A stretch of DNA of 64,000 nt from Actinomycetospora sp. NBRC 106375 (GTDB lineage Bacteria > Actinomycetota > Actinomycetes > Mycobacteriales > Pseudonocardiaceae), in contig NZ_BSTS01000004.1 in the NCBI RefSeq assembly GCF_030269665.1, forward strand, positions 186,001 through 250,000, in the 5' to 3' direction. Below, piece by piece: positions 25,915 through 34,890 of the stretch (positions are counted from its first letter, which is position 1; the number at the start of each line of letters is the position of its first letter). The translations under genes were made by a program, and so were the position numbers. The notes below the pieces were generated by a model. That model saw only the letters and a program-made list of their open reading frames with translations. It was not told where the DNA came from and searched no databases.

Positions 25915-26964
25915 TCATCCGCCGTCGTGCAGATCGGCGTAGGCGCCGAGGAAGAGCGCGGCCTGCAGCTCGGCCCGCCCCGAGACCCCGAACTTCGCCA
26001 GCACCGCCTTGACGTGGTCCTGCACGGTCCACTCCGAGAGACCGAGCGCGCGGGCGATCCGGCGGTTGGACCGCCCGAGCGCGAGCTGGGCGAGCACGTC
26101 CTGCTCGCGGCCCGACAGGCCGCGGGCGCGCGCCACCAGCTCGGCCAGCCGTCCGGGACGGATCGGGTCGACGACCACGGCGACACGGCCGCCGAGCGCG
26201 GTGGCGGTGAAGCTCAGCCACCGCCCGTCGGCGGTCGGGGCGTGCACGGTGCGCGTCGCGGGCGCGGCGCCGCGCCGGCCCGCCACGAGGGCGGCGACCA
26301 CCGGGGGGAGACGCACGTCCCCGTCCGCGGCGCCGAGCAGGGCGCGGGCCTCGTCGCTGACGTCGAAGACCCGGCCGTCGGACCCGCACAGCACGAGCCC
26401 CGAGCCGTCGACCTCCAGCGGCGCCAGCGCCGCGTCGGCCGCCCCGGTCGCACGGGCGCCCAACAGCGCCTCGCGCAGGGCCACCGCGACGGGCCGGCTC
26501 ACCGCGGCCAGCGCCGCGACCTCCTCGGCGGTGAACACCCCGTCCGCCCGGAGGAGCTCGACCGCTCCCCACGGGGTGCGCCCGTCGTGGAGCACGAGGC
26601 GCAGGTGGTCGGTGAACCCGCGCGGCGCGAGGGTCTCGCGGTGCCGGGCGCTGCGCGCCGGGTCACCGTCCGTCGCCCGGTGCACGGTGTCGATCAACGG
26701 GCCCGCCAGCAGGTCGCTGAACCGCAGGACCTCGGGCTCCGCGCCGTACTCGTGGGCGAACACCTCGGCCTCGAGGGCCGGGTCGCGGTCGGCGCCGTGC
26801 AGGACGCACGAGGTGGTCATGGCCGTCGCGGGATCGACCGTCGCCCAGACCGCGAGGTCGTGGCCCACGACCCGGTCGACCACGCCGGCGGCGGTCCGGC
26901 GCAACGTCGCGTGGCCGGCGGACGGGTCCAGCGCGGGCAGGAGACGGTCGGCCAGCGTCGTCAC
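25915..26964 (-). CDS. LuxR-family transcriptional regulator with GAF/PAS-like sensor region
   Basis: This 349-residue protein ends with a LuxR-type HTH (LSGREQDVLAQLALGRSNRRIARALGLS, WTVQDHVKAVLAKFGVSGR). The upstream ~250 residues have a GAF-like pattern (DHLRLVLHDGRTPWGAVELLR) and a short PAS-like segment (LVLCGSDGRVFDVSDEARALLGA). I see no phosphorylation site, so a ligand-sensing regulator is most likely. It is divergent from the small cupin gene across 97 bp, a probable target or partner. Confidence 0.85.
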   Translation of the reverse strand: MTTLADRLLPALDPSAGHATLRRTAAGVVDRVVGHDLAVWATVDPATAMTTSCVLHGADRDPALEAEVFAHEYGAEPEVLRFSDLLAGPLIDTVHRATDGDPARSARHRETLAPRGFTDHLRLVLHDGRTPWGAVELLRADGVFTAEEVAALAAVSRPVAVALREALLGARATGAADAALAPLEVDGSGLVLCGSDGRVFDVSDEARALLGAADGDVRLPPVVAALVAGRRGAAPATRTVHAPTADGRWLSFTATALGGRVAVVVDPIRPGRLAELVARARGLSGREQDVLAQLALGRSNRRIARALGLSEWTVQDHVKAVLAKFGVSGRAELQAALFLGAYADLHDGG

Positions 26965-27061
26965 GATCCGTACCCCCCTGGAACTGGGGATCGAGCCCCG
27001 TCACCCAGTATTCCTACTGTCGAGGCAGCAGCAACCCCTTCTCGCTGACTCGGAGTACACG

Positions 27062-27484
27062 ATGAACGCTCGGACCGTCGACTCGTTCCCGCTGATGGGC
27101 GCCCAGGCCACCGTCCTCGCCGGCGGCGACACCACCGGCGACGCCTGGGAGGCGCTCCAGCTCGACCTCGCCCCGGGAGCACGGTCGCCCCGTCACACGC
27201 TGGCCGCCGACAAGCTCTTCGCGGTGGTCGCCGGCACGGTGACGATCGAGGTCGGCGACGAGGTCCGCGACACCGACGGCGGCCCGGTGTGGATCCCCGC
27301 CGGGACGCCGCACTGCTATCGGAACGCGTCCGCGGCGCCGGCCCGCATGGTCGTCGTCGTCACGGGGCGCAGCCAGGTCGAGTTCCTGCGCGGGATGAGC
27401 CGCCTGACCGCGGACGGACCGCCGGACCCCGCCGCCGTCGCGGAGCACACGACGGCGCACGGGGTCACGATGCTCCCGGCGTGA
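27062..27484 (+). CDS. Cupin-domain protein
   Basis: This 140-residue single-domain cupin has a motif 1-like segment (GARSPRHTLAADKLFAVVAGTVTIEVGDE) and a motif 2-like segment (GPVWIPAGTPHCYRNAS). One histidine and a lysine lie in motif 1 where most metal cupins have two His and a Glu, so metal binding is uncertain. Enzyme or small-molecule-binding function cannot be assigned. It is divergent from the LuxR regulator and ends 3 bp before the convergent acyl-CoA synthetase gene. Confidence 0.78.
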   Translation: MNARTVDSFPLMGAQATVLAGGDTTGDAWEALQLDLAPGARSPRHTLAADKLFAVVAGTVTIEVGDEVRDTDGGPVWIPAGTPHCYRNASAAPARMVVVVTGRSQVEFLRGMSRLTADGPPDPAAVAEHTTAHGVTMLPA

Positions 27485-27487
27485 CGG

Positions 27488-29137
27488 TCAGGCCGTCGGG
27501 GCCCCCGAGAGCCCGAGCAGCTCGACGGCCTCGGCCCGCATCTCGACCTTGCGGACCTTGCCGGTGACGGTCATCGGGAACTCGTCGACGACGTGGACGT
27601 AGCGCGGGATCTTGTAGTGCGCGAGCTTGCCGGTGGCGAACTCGCGCACGGCCTCCGCGGTCAGCGGCTCGGCGCCGGACTTCATCCGCACCCACGCCAT
27701 GAGCTCCTCGCCGTACCGCTCGTCGGGCACCCCGATGACCTGGGCGTCGACGATGTCGGGGTGGGTGTAGAGGAACTCCTCGATCTCCCGCGGGTACACG
27801 TTCTCGCCACCGCGGATGACCATGTCCTTGATGCGGCCGGTGATGTTGATGTAGCCCTCGTCGTCCATCACCCCGAGGTCGCCGGTGTGCATCCAGCGGG
27901 CCCGGTCGATCACCTCGGCCGTCTTGTCGGGCTGCTCCCAGTAGCCGAGCATCACCGAGTAGCCGCGGGTGCACAGCTCGCCGGGGGTGCCGCGCGGCAC
28001 CGTCAGGCCGGTCTCCGGGTCGACGATCTTCGACTCGAGGTGCGGCATGGTGCGGCCGACCGTCGAGACGCGGCGGTCCAGCGAGTCGTCGACGCGGGTC
28101 TGGGTGGACACCGGGCTGGTCTCGGTCATGCCGTAGCTGATGGCCACCTCGCTCATGCCCATCCGCTCGACGACCTGCTTCATCACCTCGATCGGGCACG
28201 GCGAGCCGGCCATGATCCCGGTGCGCAGGCTGCCGAGGTCGTAGGACTCGAAGTTCTCCAGCCCCAGCTCGGCGATGAACATCGTCGGCACGCCGTAGAG
28301 CGACGTGCAGCGCTCGGCGGCGACGGCCTCGAGCGTCGCCGTCGGGTCGAAGCCGGGCGCCGGAATGACCATCGTCGCCCCGGAGCTGGTGCAGCCGAGG
28401 TTGCCCATGACCATGCCGAAGCAGTGGTAGAAGGGCACCGGGATGCACACGCGGTCGGCGTCGGAGTAACCGATGAGCTGCCCGACGAAGAAGCCGTTGT
28501 TGAGGATGTTGTGGTGCGACAGGGTCGCGCCCTTCGGGAACCCGGTGGTCCCGCTGGTGTACTGGATGTTGATCGGGTCGTCGGGCGACAGCCCGGCCGA
28601 CACCTCGCGGACGCGGGCCACGTCGCCCTGGCGGTTGAACAGGGCGGCCCACTCGACCGAGTCGATGATCACGACCCGCTCGAGCGCCGGCCGCTCGGCC
28701 CGCACCTCGTCGATCATCGCGACGTAATCGGAGGTCTTGAAGCTGCTCGCGGCCACGAGCAGCGAGATCCCGGCCTGGTCGAGCACGAACGCGAGCTCGT
28801 GGGTGCGGTACGCGGGGTTGATGTTGACCAGGATCGCGCCGATCTTGGCCGTCGCGTACTGCAGCAGCGTCCACGGCGCGCAGTTCGGCGCCCAGATCCC
28901 GACGCGGTCGCCGACCGCCACCCCGAGGTCGAGCAGGCCCAGCGCCAGCGCGTCGACCTCCGCGATGAACTGCGCCCACGTGTAGCGCTCGCCCCGCGCG
29001 CGGTCGACGAGCGCCTCGGCGTCCGGTCGCGCGCCGGCGGTGCGGTCGAGGTTGTCGCCGATGGTGTCGCCGAGCAGCGGGATGTCCGACGTCCCGGACG
29101 TGTAGCTGGGGACGTAGGGCTGGGCGGGCGCCGTCAC
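27488..29137 (-). CDS. AMP-binding fatty acyl-CoA synthetase (FadD type)
   Basis: This 549-residue acyl-adenylate-forming enzyme has [18 protein letters not shown] (residues ~190-207), [14 protein letters not shown] (A5), [22 protein letters not shown] (A7-A8) and the C-terminal catalytic lysine motif [12 protein letters not shown]. It resembles medium/long-chain or branched acyl-CoA synthetases of actinobacteria. The GTG at 29137 is chosen because GGAGG lies 8 nt upstream; a GTG 22 codons earlier lacks a good site. It is divergent from the DinB_2-type gene. It probably feeds beta-oxidation, but nothing beside it fixes the substrate. Confidence 0.88.
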   Translation of the reverse strand: MTAPAQPYVPSYTSGTSDIPLLGDTIGDNLDRTAGARPDAEALVDRARGERYTWAQFIAEVDALALGLLDLGVAVGDRVGIWAPNCAPWTLLQYATAKIGAILVNINPAYRTHELAFVLDQAGISLLVAASSFKTSDYVAMIDEVRAERPALERVVIIDSVEWAALFNRQGDVARVREVSAGLSPDDPINIQYTSGTTGFPKGATLSHHNILNNGFFVGQLIGYSDADRVCIPVPFYHCFGMVMGNLGCTSSGATMVIPAPGFDPTATLEAVAAERCTSLYGVPTMFIAELGLENFESYDLGSLRTGIMAGSPCPIEVMKQVVERMGMSEVAISYGMTETSPVSTQTRVDDSLDRRVSTVGRTMPHLESKIVDPETGLTVPRGTPGELCTRGYSVMLGYWEQPDKTAEVIDRARWMHTGDLGVMDDEGYINITGRIKDMVIRGGENVYPREIEEFLYTHPDIVDAQVIGVPDERYGEELMAWVRMKSGAEPLTAEAVREFATGKLAHYKIPRYVHVVDEFPMTVTGKVRKVEMRAEAVELLGLSGAPTA

Positions 29138-29286
29138 GAGAGGGACCTCCGGGGAAAGCACTGTGGTCGCCGCCACGATGTCACGTCGCCCGGCGATCGT
29201 CACCAGCCGAACGGACGTTCGGTGCGATGAGTTCGGCCTTCACGGGCCGTCCCACTCCCGTCGAACCCGACCGAGAGGGGTCAGCC

Positions 29287-29952
29287 GTGCGATCCGCCCA
29301 GCGCCGCTACGTCACCGCGTTCCTCCCCCACGTCGCGGCCGAGCGCCGCGATCTCGCCGACCAGCTCGAAGGCCTCGACGACGCCGCGTGGGCGACGCCC
29401 TCGCTGTGCGGGTCGTGGACCGCCCACGACGTGCTCGCCCACCTGACCTTCTCCGTGGAGATCCGCTCGGCGCCGCTGCTGTGGGAGGTGGCACGCGCCC
29501 GCGGGGACATCGACGCGGTGTTCGACCGGCACGCGCGGGAGCGGGCGGCGGCGCGGGAGCCCGCCCAGCTGCTGGAGCGCCTGCGCGCCACCGCGGCCGT
29601 CCCGCACCGGCTCGGGATCAGCGCTCCCACGGACCCGCTCGACGACGTCCTCGTCCACGGCCAGGACATCGCGCGCCCGCTCGGTCTCGTCCGGCCGATG
29701 CCCGTCGAGCGGGTGCTGCTCGTCGTCGACGCCGTGTGCGCCACCGCGATGTACGGCGCGCGGCGGCGGTTCGCGGGCCTGCGGCTCGTCGCGACCGACG
29801 CGGACTGGGCGCGCGGCGAGGGGCCCGAGGTCCGTGGCCCGCTCGGGGAGCTCCTGCTCGTCGCCACGGGGCGTCCGGCCGGCCTCGACGCGCTGACGGG
29901 TCCGGGCGTCGAGCAGCTCACCGCGCGGATGACACCCGCGGGGGTCGGCTGA
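29287..29952 (+). CDS. Maleylpyruvate isomerase-family (DinB_2) mycothiol-dependent-type enzyme
   Basis: This 221-residue protein matches the actinobacterial MPI/DinB_2 family. The N-terminal helix has LPHVAAERRDLADQLEGL, then WATPSLCGSWTAHDVLAHLTF with the metal-binding His region, and DDVLVHGQDIARPLG. Members use or resemble mycothiol-dependent thiol transferases; many have no known substrate. The GTG at 29287 has GAGAGGGG upstream. Its end overlaps the convergent amidase gene by 35 bp, so the last codons of both genes share DNA. Confidence 0.82.
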   Translation: MRSAQRRYVTAFLPHVAAERRDLADQLEGLDDAAWATPSLCGSWTAHDVLAHLTFSVEIRSAPLLWEVARARGDIDAVFDRHARERAAAREPAQLLERLRATAAVPHRLGISAPTDPLDDVLVHGQDIARPLGLVRPMPVERVLLVVDAVCATAMYGARRRFAGLRLVATDADWARGEGPEVRGPLGELLLVATGRPAGLDALTGPGVEQLTARMTPAGVG

Positions 29953-31102
29953 TCGTCGCCGCGAGGTCGGTGAGGTCGCGGTCGGCTCCCGGGGCCGCGA
30001 CCACGGACAGCCCGACCGGGGCGCCGTCGACCCGCAGCAGGGGCAGCGAGACGGCCGGCGCCCCCGCGACGCCGGCCAGGCACGTCAGCCCGAGCGTGGC
30101 GGCCCGCGCACGCTCGATCTCCGGGGCGCCCGGCGGCGCGGACCGGGGCGGCGCGGGCGAGGAGGCGGCCGGCAGCAGCAGCGCCGTCCCGGGGGCGAGC
30201 AGGGCGCGCAGCCGCACGCACGCGTCCGCGAGCGTCGCGCGGGCGGCGGCGCAGGACGCGTCGTCGACCCGCGCGGCCACCGCGAAGCGGGCGGCGACGT
30301 CGGGCCCGAGCGCGCCGGGATGGGCGTCGACCCAGGCGCCGTGGGCCGCCCACGCCTCGTGACCCTGGACCGTGCGGAACGCCACCGCCCACGTCGCGAG
30401 CACCTCCGCGTCCAGATCGGCCCGGTCGACCGCGGCGAGGCCGAGGCCCGCGACGGCGCCGGAGAACGCGGCCGCGACCGCGGGCTCAGCCAAGTCGACC
30501 AGCGCCGGCACCACGACGCCGCGGGTCAGCGGCGCGCGCCGTGCGCCGGGCAGGACGACCTCGGCGACCTGCCCGAGCAGGTCGGCGTCGCGGGCGAGCC
30601 AGCCGACGGCGTCGAAGGACGGGGCGAGCGGCAGCACGCCCGCGGTCGACAGCGCGCCGTGGGTCGTCCGCAGCCCGTACAGCCCCTGGTACGAGGCGGG
30701 GACGCGGATCGAGCCCGCCGTGTCGGTCCCGAGCCCGATGTCGGCCTCGCCGAGCGCGACGGCGCTCGCCGGGCCGCTCGTCGACCCGCCGGAGATGCGG
30801 CCGGGTGCGGCGGGGTTGGGCGGCGTGCCGTGGTGGGCGTTGGTCCCCGCGAGGCTGTAGGCGAACTCGTCGGTCTGCGCGATCCCGGTGAGCTCGGCGC
30901 CGGCCCCGACCAGCGCGGCCACCGCGGCGGCGTCGGCGACCCGGGGTTCCTGCGCCGCGAGCCAGGTCGGGTTCCCGGCGCCGAGGAGCTGCCCGCGCAC
31001 CGCGAGGACGTCCTTCACCGCGACCCGGCGGCCCGCGAGCGGACCCGTCCCGCCGGCGCGCAGCGGCGGCCCGTGCACCCGCCATACCGACGGGTCGGTC
31101 AC
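29918..31102 (-). CDS. Amidase-signature family hydrolase
   Basis: This 394-residue amidase has the Ser-cisSer-Lys triad in order: Lys in RRVAVKDVLAVRG (about residue 29), cis-Ser in GGSTSGPASAVA (~104) and the nucleophilic Ser in GTDTAGSIRVPAS (~128). The family hydrolyses amides to acid and ammonia in the cytoplasm. It is the last gene of a five-gene operon in which every junction is a 4-base overlap. The substrate is probably the amide or ureido product of the upstream enzymes. Confidence 0.88.
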   Translation of the reverse strand: MTDPSVWRVHGPPLRAGGTGPLAGRRVAVKDVLAVRGQLLGAGNPTWLAAQEPRVADAAAVAALVGAGAELTGIAQTDEFAYSLAGTNAHHGTPPNPAAPGRISGGSTSGPASAVALGEADIGLGTDTAGSIRVPASYQGLYGLRTTHGALSTAGVLPLAPSFDAVGWLARDADLLGQVAEVVLPGARRAPLTRGVVVPALVDLAEPAVAAAFSGAVAGLGLAAVDRADLDAEVLATWAVAFRTVQGHEAWAAHGAWVDAHPGALGPDVAARFAVAARVDDASCAAARATLADACVRLRALLAPGTALLLPAASSPAPPRSAPPGAPEIERARAATLGLTCLAGVAGAPAVSLPLLRVDGAPVGLSVVAAPGADRDLTDLAATISRPPRVSSAR

Positions 31103-32178
31103 CGGAGGTCGGCCTTGCGGATCGTGCCGTGGACGCCCTTGACGTCGTCGACGACCTGGGACACCGCGTAGTCGGCCGCGGCACTGAGGTATGCGTACGC
31201 GTGGCGGCGGTCCATGCCGTAGCGGCCGGTCAGCAGGTCGATCGAGTGCCGGACGCAGACGCGCATCGCCTCGTCGAGGTCGCGGTCGAGCCCGATCGGG
31301 ATCCACAGCTCGGGGGTCTCGGCGAGGGGGCCGGCGAGCGGGCTCTCGCGCGGGCCGAACTCGTCGCCCGGGGTGAGGTCCAGGCGCAGCGTCGCCCGCA
31401 GCGGCGCCTCGAACGCCGTGAGCGCGACCTCGCCGTTGCCCTGCGCGAAGTGTGGGTCGCCGACGTAGACCCCGGCGCCGGGCACGAGGACGGGCAGGTG
31501 CAGCGTCGCCCCGACCCCGAGCAGGGGCACGTCGACGTTGCCGCCGTGCGGCCCCGGCGCCACCGAGTGCCGGCGCTCCGGTGCGGCGACGCCCATGACG
31601 CCGAGGAAGGGCGCGAGCGGGAAGCGGACGCGGTCGTCCGGGGCGCCCGCGCGCCGGGCGGTCGACCCGCGGCCGTCCTCGACGAGGCAGAACGCGCTGA
31701 AGACGGCGTCGTCGCCGATCACCTCGCCTGGCAGCGCGCCCAGCCCGTGCCGGCTGGAGACGATGCCGTAGGGCACCCGCGGGACCAGCTCGCGCACCGT
31801 GATCGAGACGACGTCGCCGGGCCGCGCGCCCTCGATCGCGATCGGGCCGGTCACGACGTGCGGGCCGTCGGTGCGCGGGTCGTGCGGCATCCCCGACGCG
31901 GCGAGCGCCTGCGCGTCGGCGAGCACCGCGCCGTCCGGGACGCCGAGCCCGCCGAAGAAGGCGACGGGGTCGCGGCCCTGGTCCTCCAGGACACCCTCGT
32001 GGCTGATGGTGTCCACCCGGACCTCGGCGCCCGGTGCCACGGTGAGCACCGGCCGGTCGGCGCCGCTCGGCAGCCAGCCCCATGACACCGTGTCCGGCGT
32101 CGCCGCGAGCACGCCGTCGGCCCCGGGCGGTACGGGCGGGACGTCGGCGAGGGCCCGCGCGATCCTGTCGGCGATCAT
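31099..32178 (-). CDS. Acetamidase/formamidase family protein
   Basis: This 359-residue protein shows FmdA/AmdA family features: DTVSWGWLPSGADRPVLTV, AEVRVDTISHEGVL, TGPIAIEGARPGDVVSITV, VPGAGVYVGDPHFAQGNGEVALTAFE, and a long insert HSVAPGPHGGNVDVP. These enzymes hydrolyse formamide, acetamide or similar small amides with a metal. The ATG overlaps the GntR gene stop (ATGA) and its own stop overlaps the amidase start (GTGA), indicating one operon for degradation of a nitrogen compound. Confidence 0.88.
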   Translation of the reverse strand: MIADRIARALADVPPVPPGADGVLAATPDTVSWGWLPSGADRPVLTVAPGAEVRVDTISHEGVLEDQGRDPVAFFGGLGVPDGAVLADAQALAASGMPHDPRTDGPHVVTGPIAIEGARPGDVVSITVRELVPRVPYGIVSSRHGLGALPGEVIGDDAVFSAFCLVEDGRGSTARRAGAPDDRVRFPLAPFLGVMGVAAPERRHSVAPGPHGGNVDVPLLGVGATLHLPVLVPGAGVYVGDPHFAQGNGEVALTAFEAPLRATLRLDLTPGDEFGPRESPLAGPLAETPELWIPIGLDRDLDEAMRVCVRHSIDLLTGRYGMDRRHAYAYLSAAADYAVSQVVDDVKGVHGTIRKADLR

Positions 32179-32873
32179 TCTCCGGTCCCCTCCGTGGCGA
32201 GACGTGTCAGGGCCGCGACGGCGGTGAGGTGGTCGGCCATGGCCCGGCGGGCGGCCTCGCCGTCGCGGGCACGCACGGCGGCGTGGATCGCGCGGTGGCC
32301 CTCGATCGACACGCGCCGCGCGCGCCGGGTGGTGTGCGAGCGCCGCCGCACGTCGCCGGTCCAGGAGCACGCCAGGGTGTTCACCGTGGCGAGCAGAGGG
32401 TTCTGGCTCGCGCGGGCCAGCGCGGAGTGGAACTCGACGTCGAGGCGTACCGACTCGGCGACCGCGAGCGCCTCGCTCGAGGCGCGCAGGATCTCCTCCA
32501 TCACCAGCAGGTCCGACGCGGTGGCCCGCAGCGCCGCGAACTCGGCGATCCGCGGCTCGACCACCGCCCGCAGCTCGGCGACGTCGGCCAGCTCCTTCTC
32601 GGTCTCGTCCAGCCCGGCGTAGAGCTCGCCCGCGCGGACGGGGGCCGCGGTGACCACCGTGCCCCGGCCCTGGACGCGCTCGACGAGGCTCTTGCTCTCC
32701 AGGTGCCCGAGGGCGTCGCGCACCGACCCCCGCGAGACCGCGAACCGCTCCGCCAGCGCGCGCTCCGGGGGGATCCGGGCGCCCGGCGCGAGCTCACCGG
32801 TGGCGATGAGGCGTTCGAGGTGCGCGGCGATCTCGACGCCGACCCCCGGGCGCCGGGGCAGGGGTGTGGTCAC
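32175..32873 (-). CDS. GntR-family (FCD) transcriptional regulator
   Basis: This 232-residue regulator has an N-terminal winged HTH (IPPERALAERFAVSRGSVRDALGHLESKSLVERVQGRGTVV, residues ~32-72). A C-terminal helical FCD ligand-binding domain follows (ELRAVVEPRIAEFAAL, DVEFHSALARASQNPLL, HRAIHAAVRARDGEAARRAMADHL). The Asp and His residues of the FCD metal site are present. It lies inside the operon it most likely controls. A candidate operator is found upstream of the first gene. Confidence 0.88.
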   Translation of the reverse strand: MTTPLPRRPGVGVEIAAHLERLIATGELAPGARIPPERALAERFAVSRGSVRDALGHLESKSLVERVQGRGTVVTAAPVRAGELYAGLDETEKELADVAELRAVVEPRIAEFAALRATASDLLVMEEILRASSEALAVAESVRLDVEFHSALARASQNPLLATVNTLACSWTGDVRRRSHTTRRARRVSIEGHRAIHAAVRARDGEAARRAMADHLTAVAALTRLATEGTGE

Positions 32874-33406
32874 CGGGCGTCCGCGGGCTCGAGGGCCCGT
32901 TCCTCGCGCGGCGCGGTGACCGCGTGCGCGATCAGCGCGTACAGCGGGCCGAGGGCGAGCATCACCAGCACCGAGACCCAGGCGGCCAGGAGGTTCTCCG
33001 GCGCGAACCCGAAGCCCCCGAACATGGTCGCGAAGTACGATGCGAACCCCAGGAACATGCCGGGGATCAGGGCGAGCAGCCGTGTGCGCCCGGAGTACAT
33101 CAGCGCGGTGTTGACCACGAGGATGAGCAGCGCGAGGACCGCGTTCTGGGCGAGCTGCCCGTCGCTCGGCGCCAGGGCCGTGTCGAGCAGGACGATGACC
33201 AGCGCGAACGTGGCGCCGGCGGCCATCGTGGGGTAGAGCGCGCGGAACGTGGCGCGCTGCGGGCCGCCGGCGAGGTAGGTCGCCGCCCAGCCGATGAAGA
33301 TCGCCCACACCGGCAGGTGCAGCGCGTTGCCCCCGATGAACGCCGTCGTGGCGGCGAGGATCGAGGAGAAGATCTCGTTCGGGATGCGGAGTCGCACGGG
33401 GATCAC
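32870..33406 (-). CDS. DUF1097-type membrane protein, possible transporter
   Basis: This 178-residue integral membrane protein has five or six hydrophobic segments: FSSILAATTAFIGGNAL, WAIFIGWAATYLAG, TMAAGATFALVIVLLD, AVLALLILVVNTALMYSG, LIPGMFLGFASYFATMF and WVSVLVMLALGPLYALIAH. This matches DUF1097/YcdZ-like inner-membrane proteins. Sandwiched by 4-base overlaps between the amidohydrolase and GntR genes, it could take up the operon's substrate, but that is inferred from position only. Confidence 0.78.
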   Translation of the reverse strand: MIPVRLRIPNEIFSSILAATTAFIGGNALHLPVWAIFIGWAATYLAGGPQRATFRALYPTMAAGATFALVIVLLDTALAPSDGQLAQNAVLALLILVVNTALMYSGRTRLLALIPGMFLGFASYFATMFGGFGFAPENLLAAWVSVLVMLALGPLYALIAHAVTAPREERALEPADAR

Positions 33407-34668
33407 CTGTGTCCGTCGGCCGCGCGGTGCAGCCGTCTCGTGTGCTCGGTGGTCGCGACGATGCGACCCCGCTTGATCACCACGCGGCGGTGCGCGCGGT
33501 CGAGCAGGGCGTCGGTGGCGGTCGGGGCGGCGAGCACCACGAGATCGGCGTCGGCGCCGACGTGCAGGCCGTACCGGTCGCCGATGCCGACGATGGCGGC
33601 GGCGTCCTCGGTCGCCATCCGCACCAGGTCGGCCAGGTCGTCCGGGCGGCCGAGGTGGGCGGTCTGCGCGAGGAACAGCGCGATGTCGAGGACGTCGGCG
33701 TTGCCGAACGGGGTGAAGCCGTTGCGGACGTTGTTGGACGACAGCCCGGTCCGGACGCCGGCGTCGAGCAGGTCGCGGACGGGGGCGATCCCGCGGCGGA
33801 CGTTCCCGTCGTCCGACCGCCCGCCCAGGTGCATGTCGGTCGCGGGGAGCACGACGACGGCGACGCCCGCGTCGGCGAGGTCGGCGATCGCCCGCTTGCG
33901 CGCGTCGGCACCCAGGCTCGCCAGCGACGTCACGTGCCCGACGGTCACCCGGCCGGCCATGCCGTGGGCCCGGGTCCGGTCGGCGATGTGCCCGGCGAGG
34001 GCGAAGCGGGGGTCGCTCGTGTCGTCGGCGAGGTCGGCGTGGATGTCGACGGGGACCCCGAAGCGCTCGGCGAGGGCGAAGACCCGGTCGACGTGGGCGC
34101 GGCACTCCTCGACCGTCGGCTCCATGTAGCTGCAGCCGCCGACCACGTCGGCGCCGGCCCGGAGCGCCTCGACGAGGAGGTCCTCGGTGCCGGGCCGCTG
34201 GAGGATGCCCTCCTGCGGGAACGCGACGACCTGCAGGTCGACGAGGTCGGCGTGGGTCGCCCGCAGCTCGAGCATCACCTCGACGCCCAGGAGCCCGACG
34301 ATCGTGTCCACGTCGGGCTGGGCCCGGATCACCGTCGTGCCGTGCGTGACGGCCTGCTCCAGGACCTGTCCGGCCCGGCGCCGCACCGACTCGTGGGTGA
34401 ACCCGCGCTTGAGCTCGCCCGTGACCGCGACGGCCCCGGCGAGTGTGCCGTCCGGATTGGGCTTCTCGGCGTCGAGCAGGGCCTTGTCGAGGTGCAGGTG
34501 CGGCTCGATCAGCCCGGGGATCACGGCGTCCCCGGCACAGTCGACGACACGGCGCGCGGCGCCCGGGAAGCGATCGCCGATCCACGTGATCCGGCCGTCG
34601 TCCACGGCCACGTCGACCGGCGCGTCCCTGCCCGTGACCTGCGCGGACCGCAGCAGCAGATCGGTCAT
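33403..34668 (-). CDS. Amidohydrolase of the cytosine-deaminase-like family
   Basis: This 421-residue metal hydrolase has VIPGLIEPHLHLDKALLD (metal-binding HxH, about residue 58), VDIHADLADD, the metal ligand His in VTVGHVTSLASLG, and the catalytic Asp region GLSSNNVRNGFTPFGNADVLD. The N- and C-terminal small beta domain is present (DVAVDDGRITWIGDRFPG; GRIVATTEHTRR). The family deaminates or opens N-heterocycles such as cytosine, isocytosine or creatinine. It is the first gene of the operon, preceded by a Shine-Dalgarno GGAGCGGG and a palindromic operator candidate. Confidence 0.85.
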   Translation of the reverse strand: MTDLLLRSAQVTGRDAPVDVAVDDGRITWIGDRFPGAARRVVDCAGDAVIPGLIEPHLHLDKALLDAEKPNPDGTLAGAVAVTGELKRGFTHESVRRRAGQVLEQAVTHGTTVIRAQPDVDTIVGLLGVEVMLELRATHADLVDLQVVAFPQEGILQRPGTEDLLVEALRAGADVVGGCSYMEPTVEECRAHVDRVFALAERFGVPVDIHADLADDTSDPRFALAGHIADRTRAHGMAGRVTVGHVTSLASLGADARKRAIADLADAGVAVVVLPATDMHLGGRSDDGNVRRGIAPVRDLLDAGVRTGLSSNNVRNGFTPFGNADVLDIALFLAQTAHLGRPDDLADLVRMATEDAAAIVGIGDRYGLHVGADADLVVLAAPTATDALLDRAHRRVVIKRGRIVATTEHTRRLHRAADGHR

Positions 34669-34693
34669 CCGCCCGCTCCCTGGATCGTCCCCC

Positions 34694-34723
34694 GTGGTTC
34701 GAGTGGCCGATTGGTCGAACCAC
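34694..34723. promoter_or_regulatory. Candidate GntR operator upstream of the amidohydrolase operon
   Basis: GTGGTTCGA and TCGAACCAC form 9-bp inverted arms separated by 12 bp. The right half contains TGGTCGAACCA, which fits the TGGT-N3-ACCA type of site recognised by FCD GntR proteins. It lies 26-55 bp in front of the first gene of the operon encoding such a regulator. Confidence 0.5.
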
Positions 34724-34890
34724 TCACCGCCCGACGCTAGGCAGGCCGCGACGCGGGGCGGAAGGCGTGCAACGTCGTGTTCACAGGACGGTGACGCGGG
34801 CCCGCCGTGGCGGTCGCGTCGCGACACACGCCCGTGACGTGCGGTGGACCGTCGACGTCCTCGCCGCCGTCCGGCTGGGACGATGCGGGC

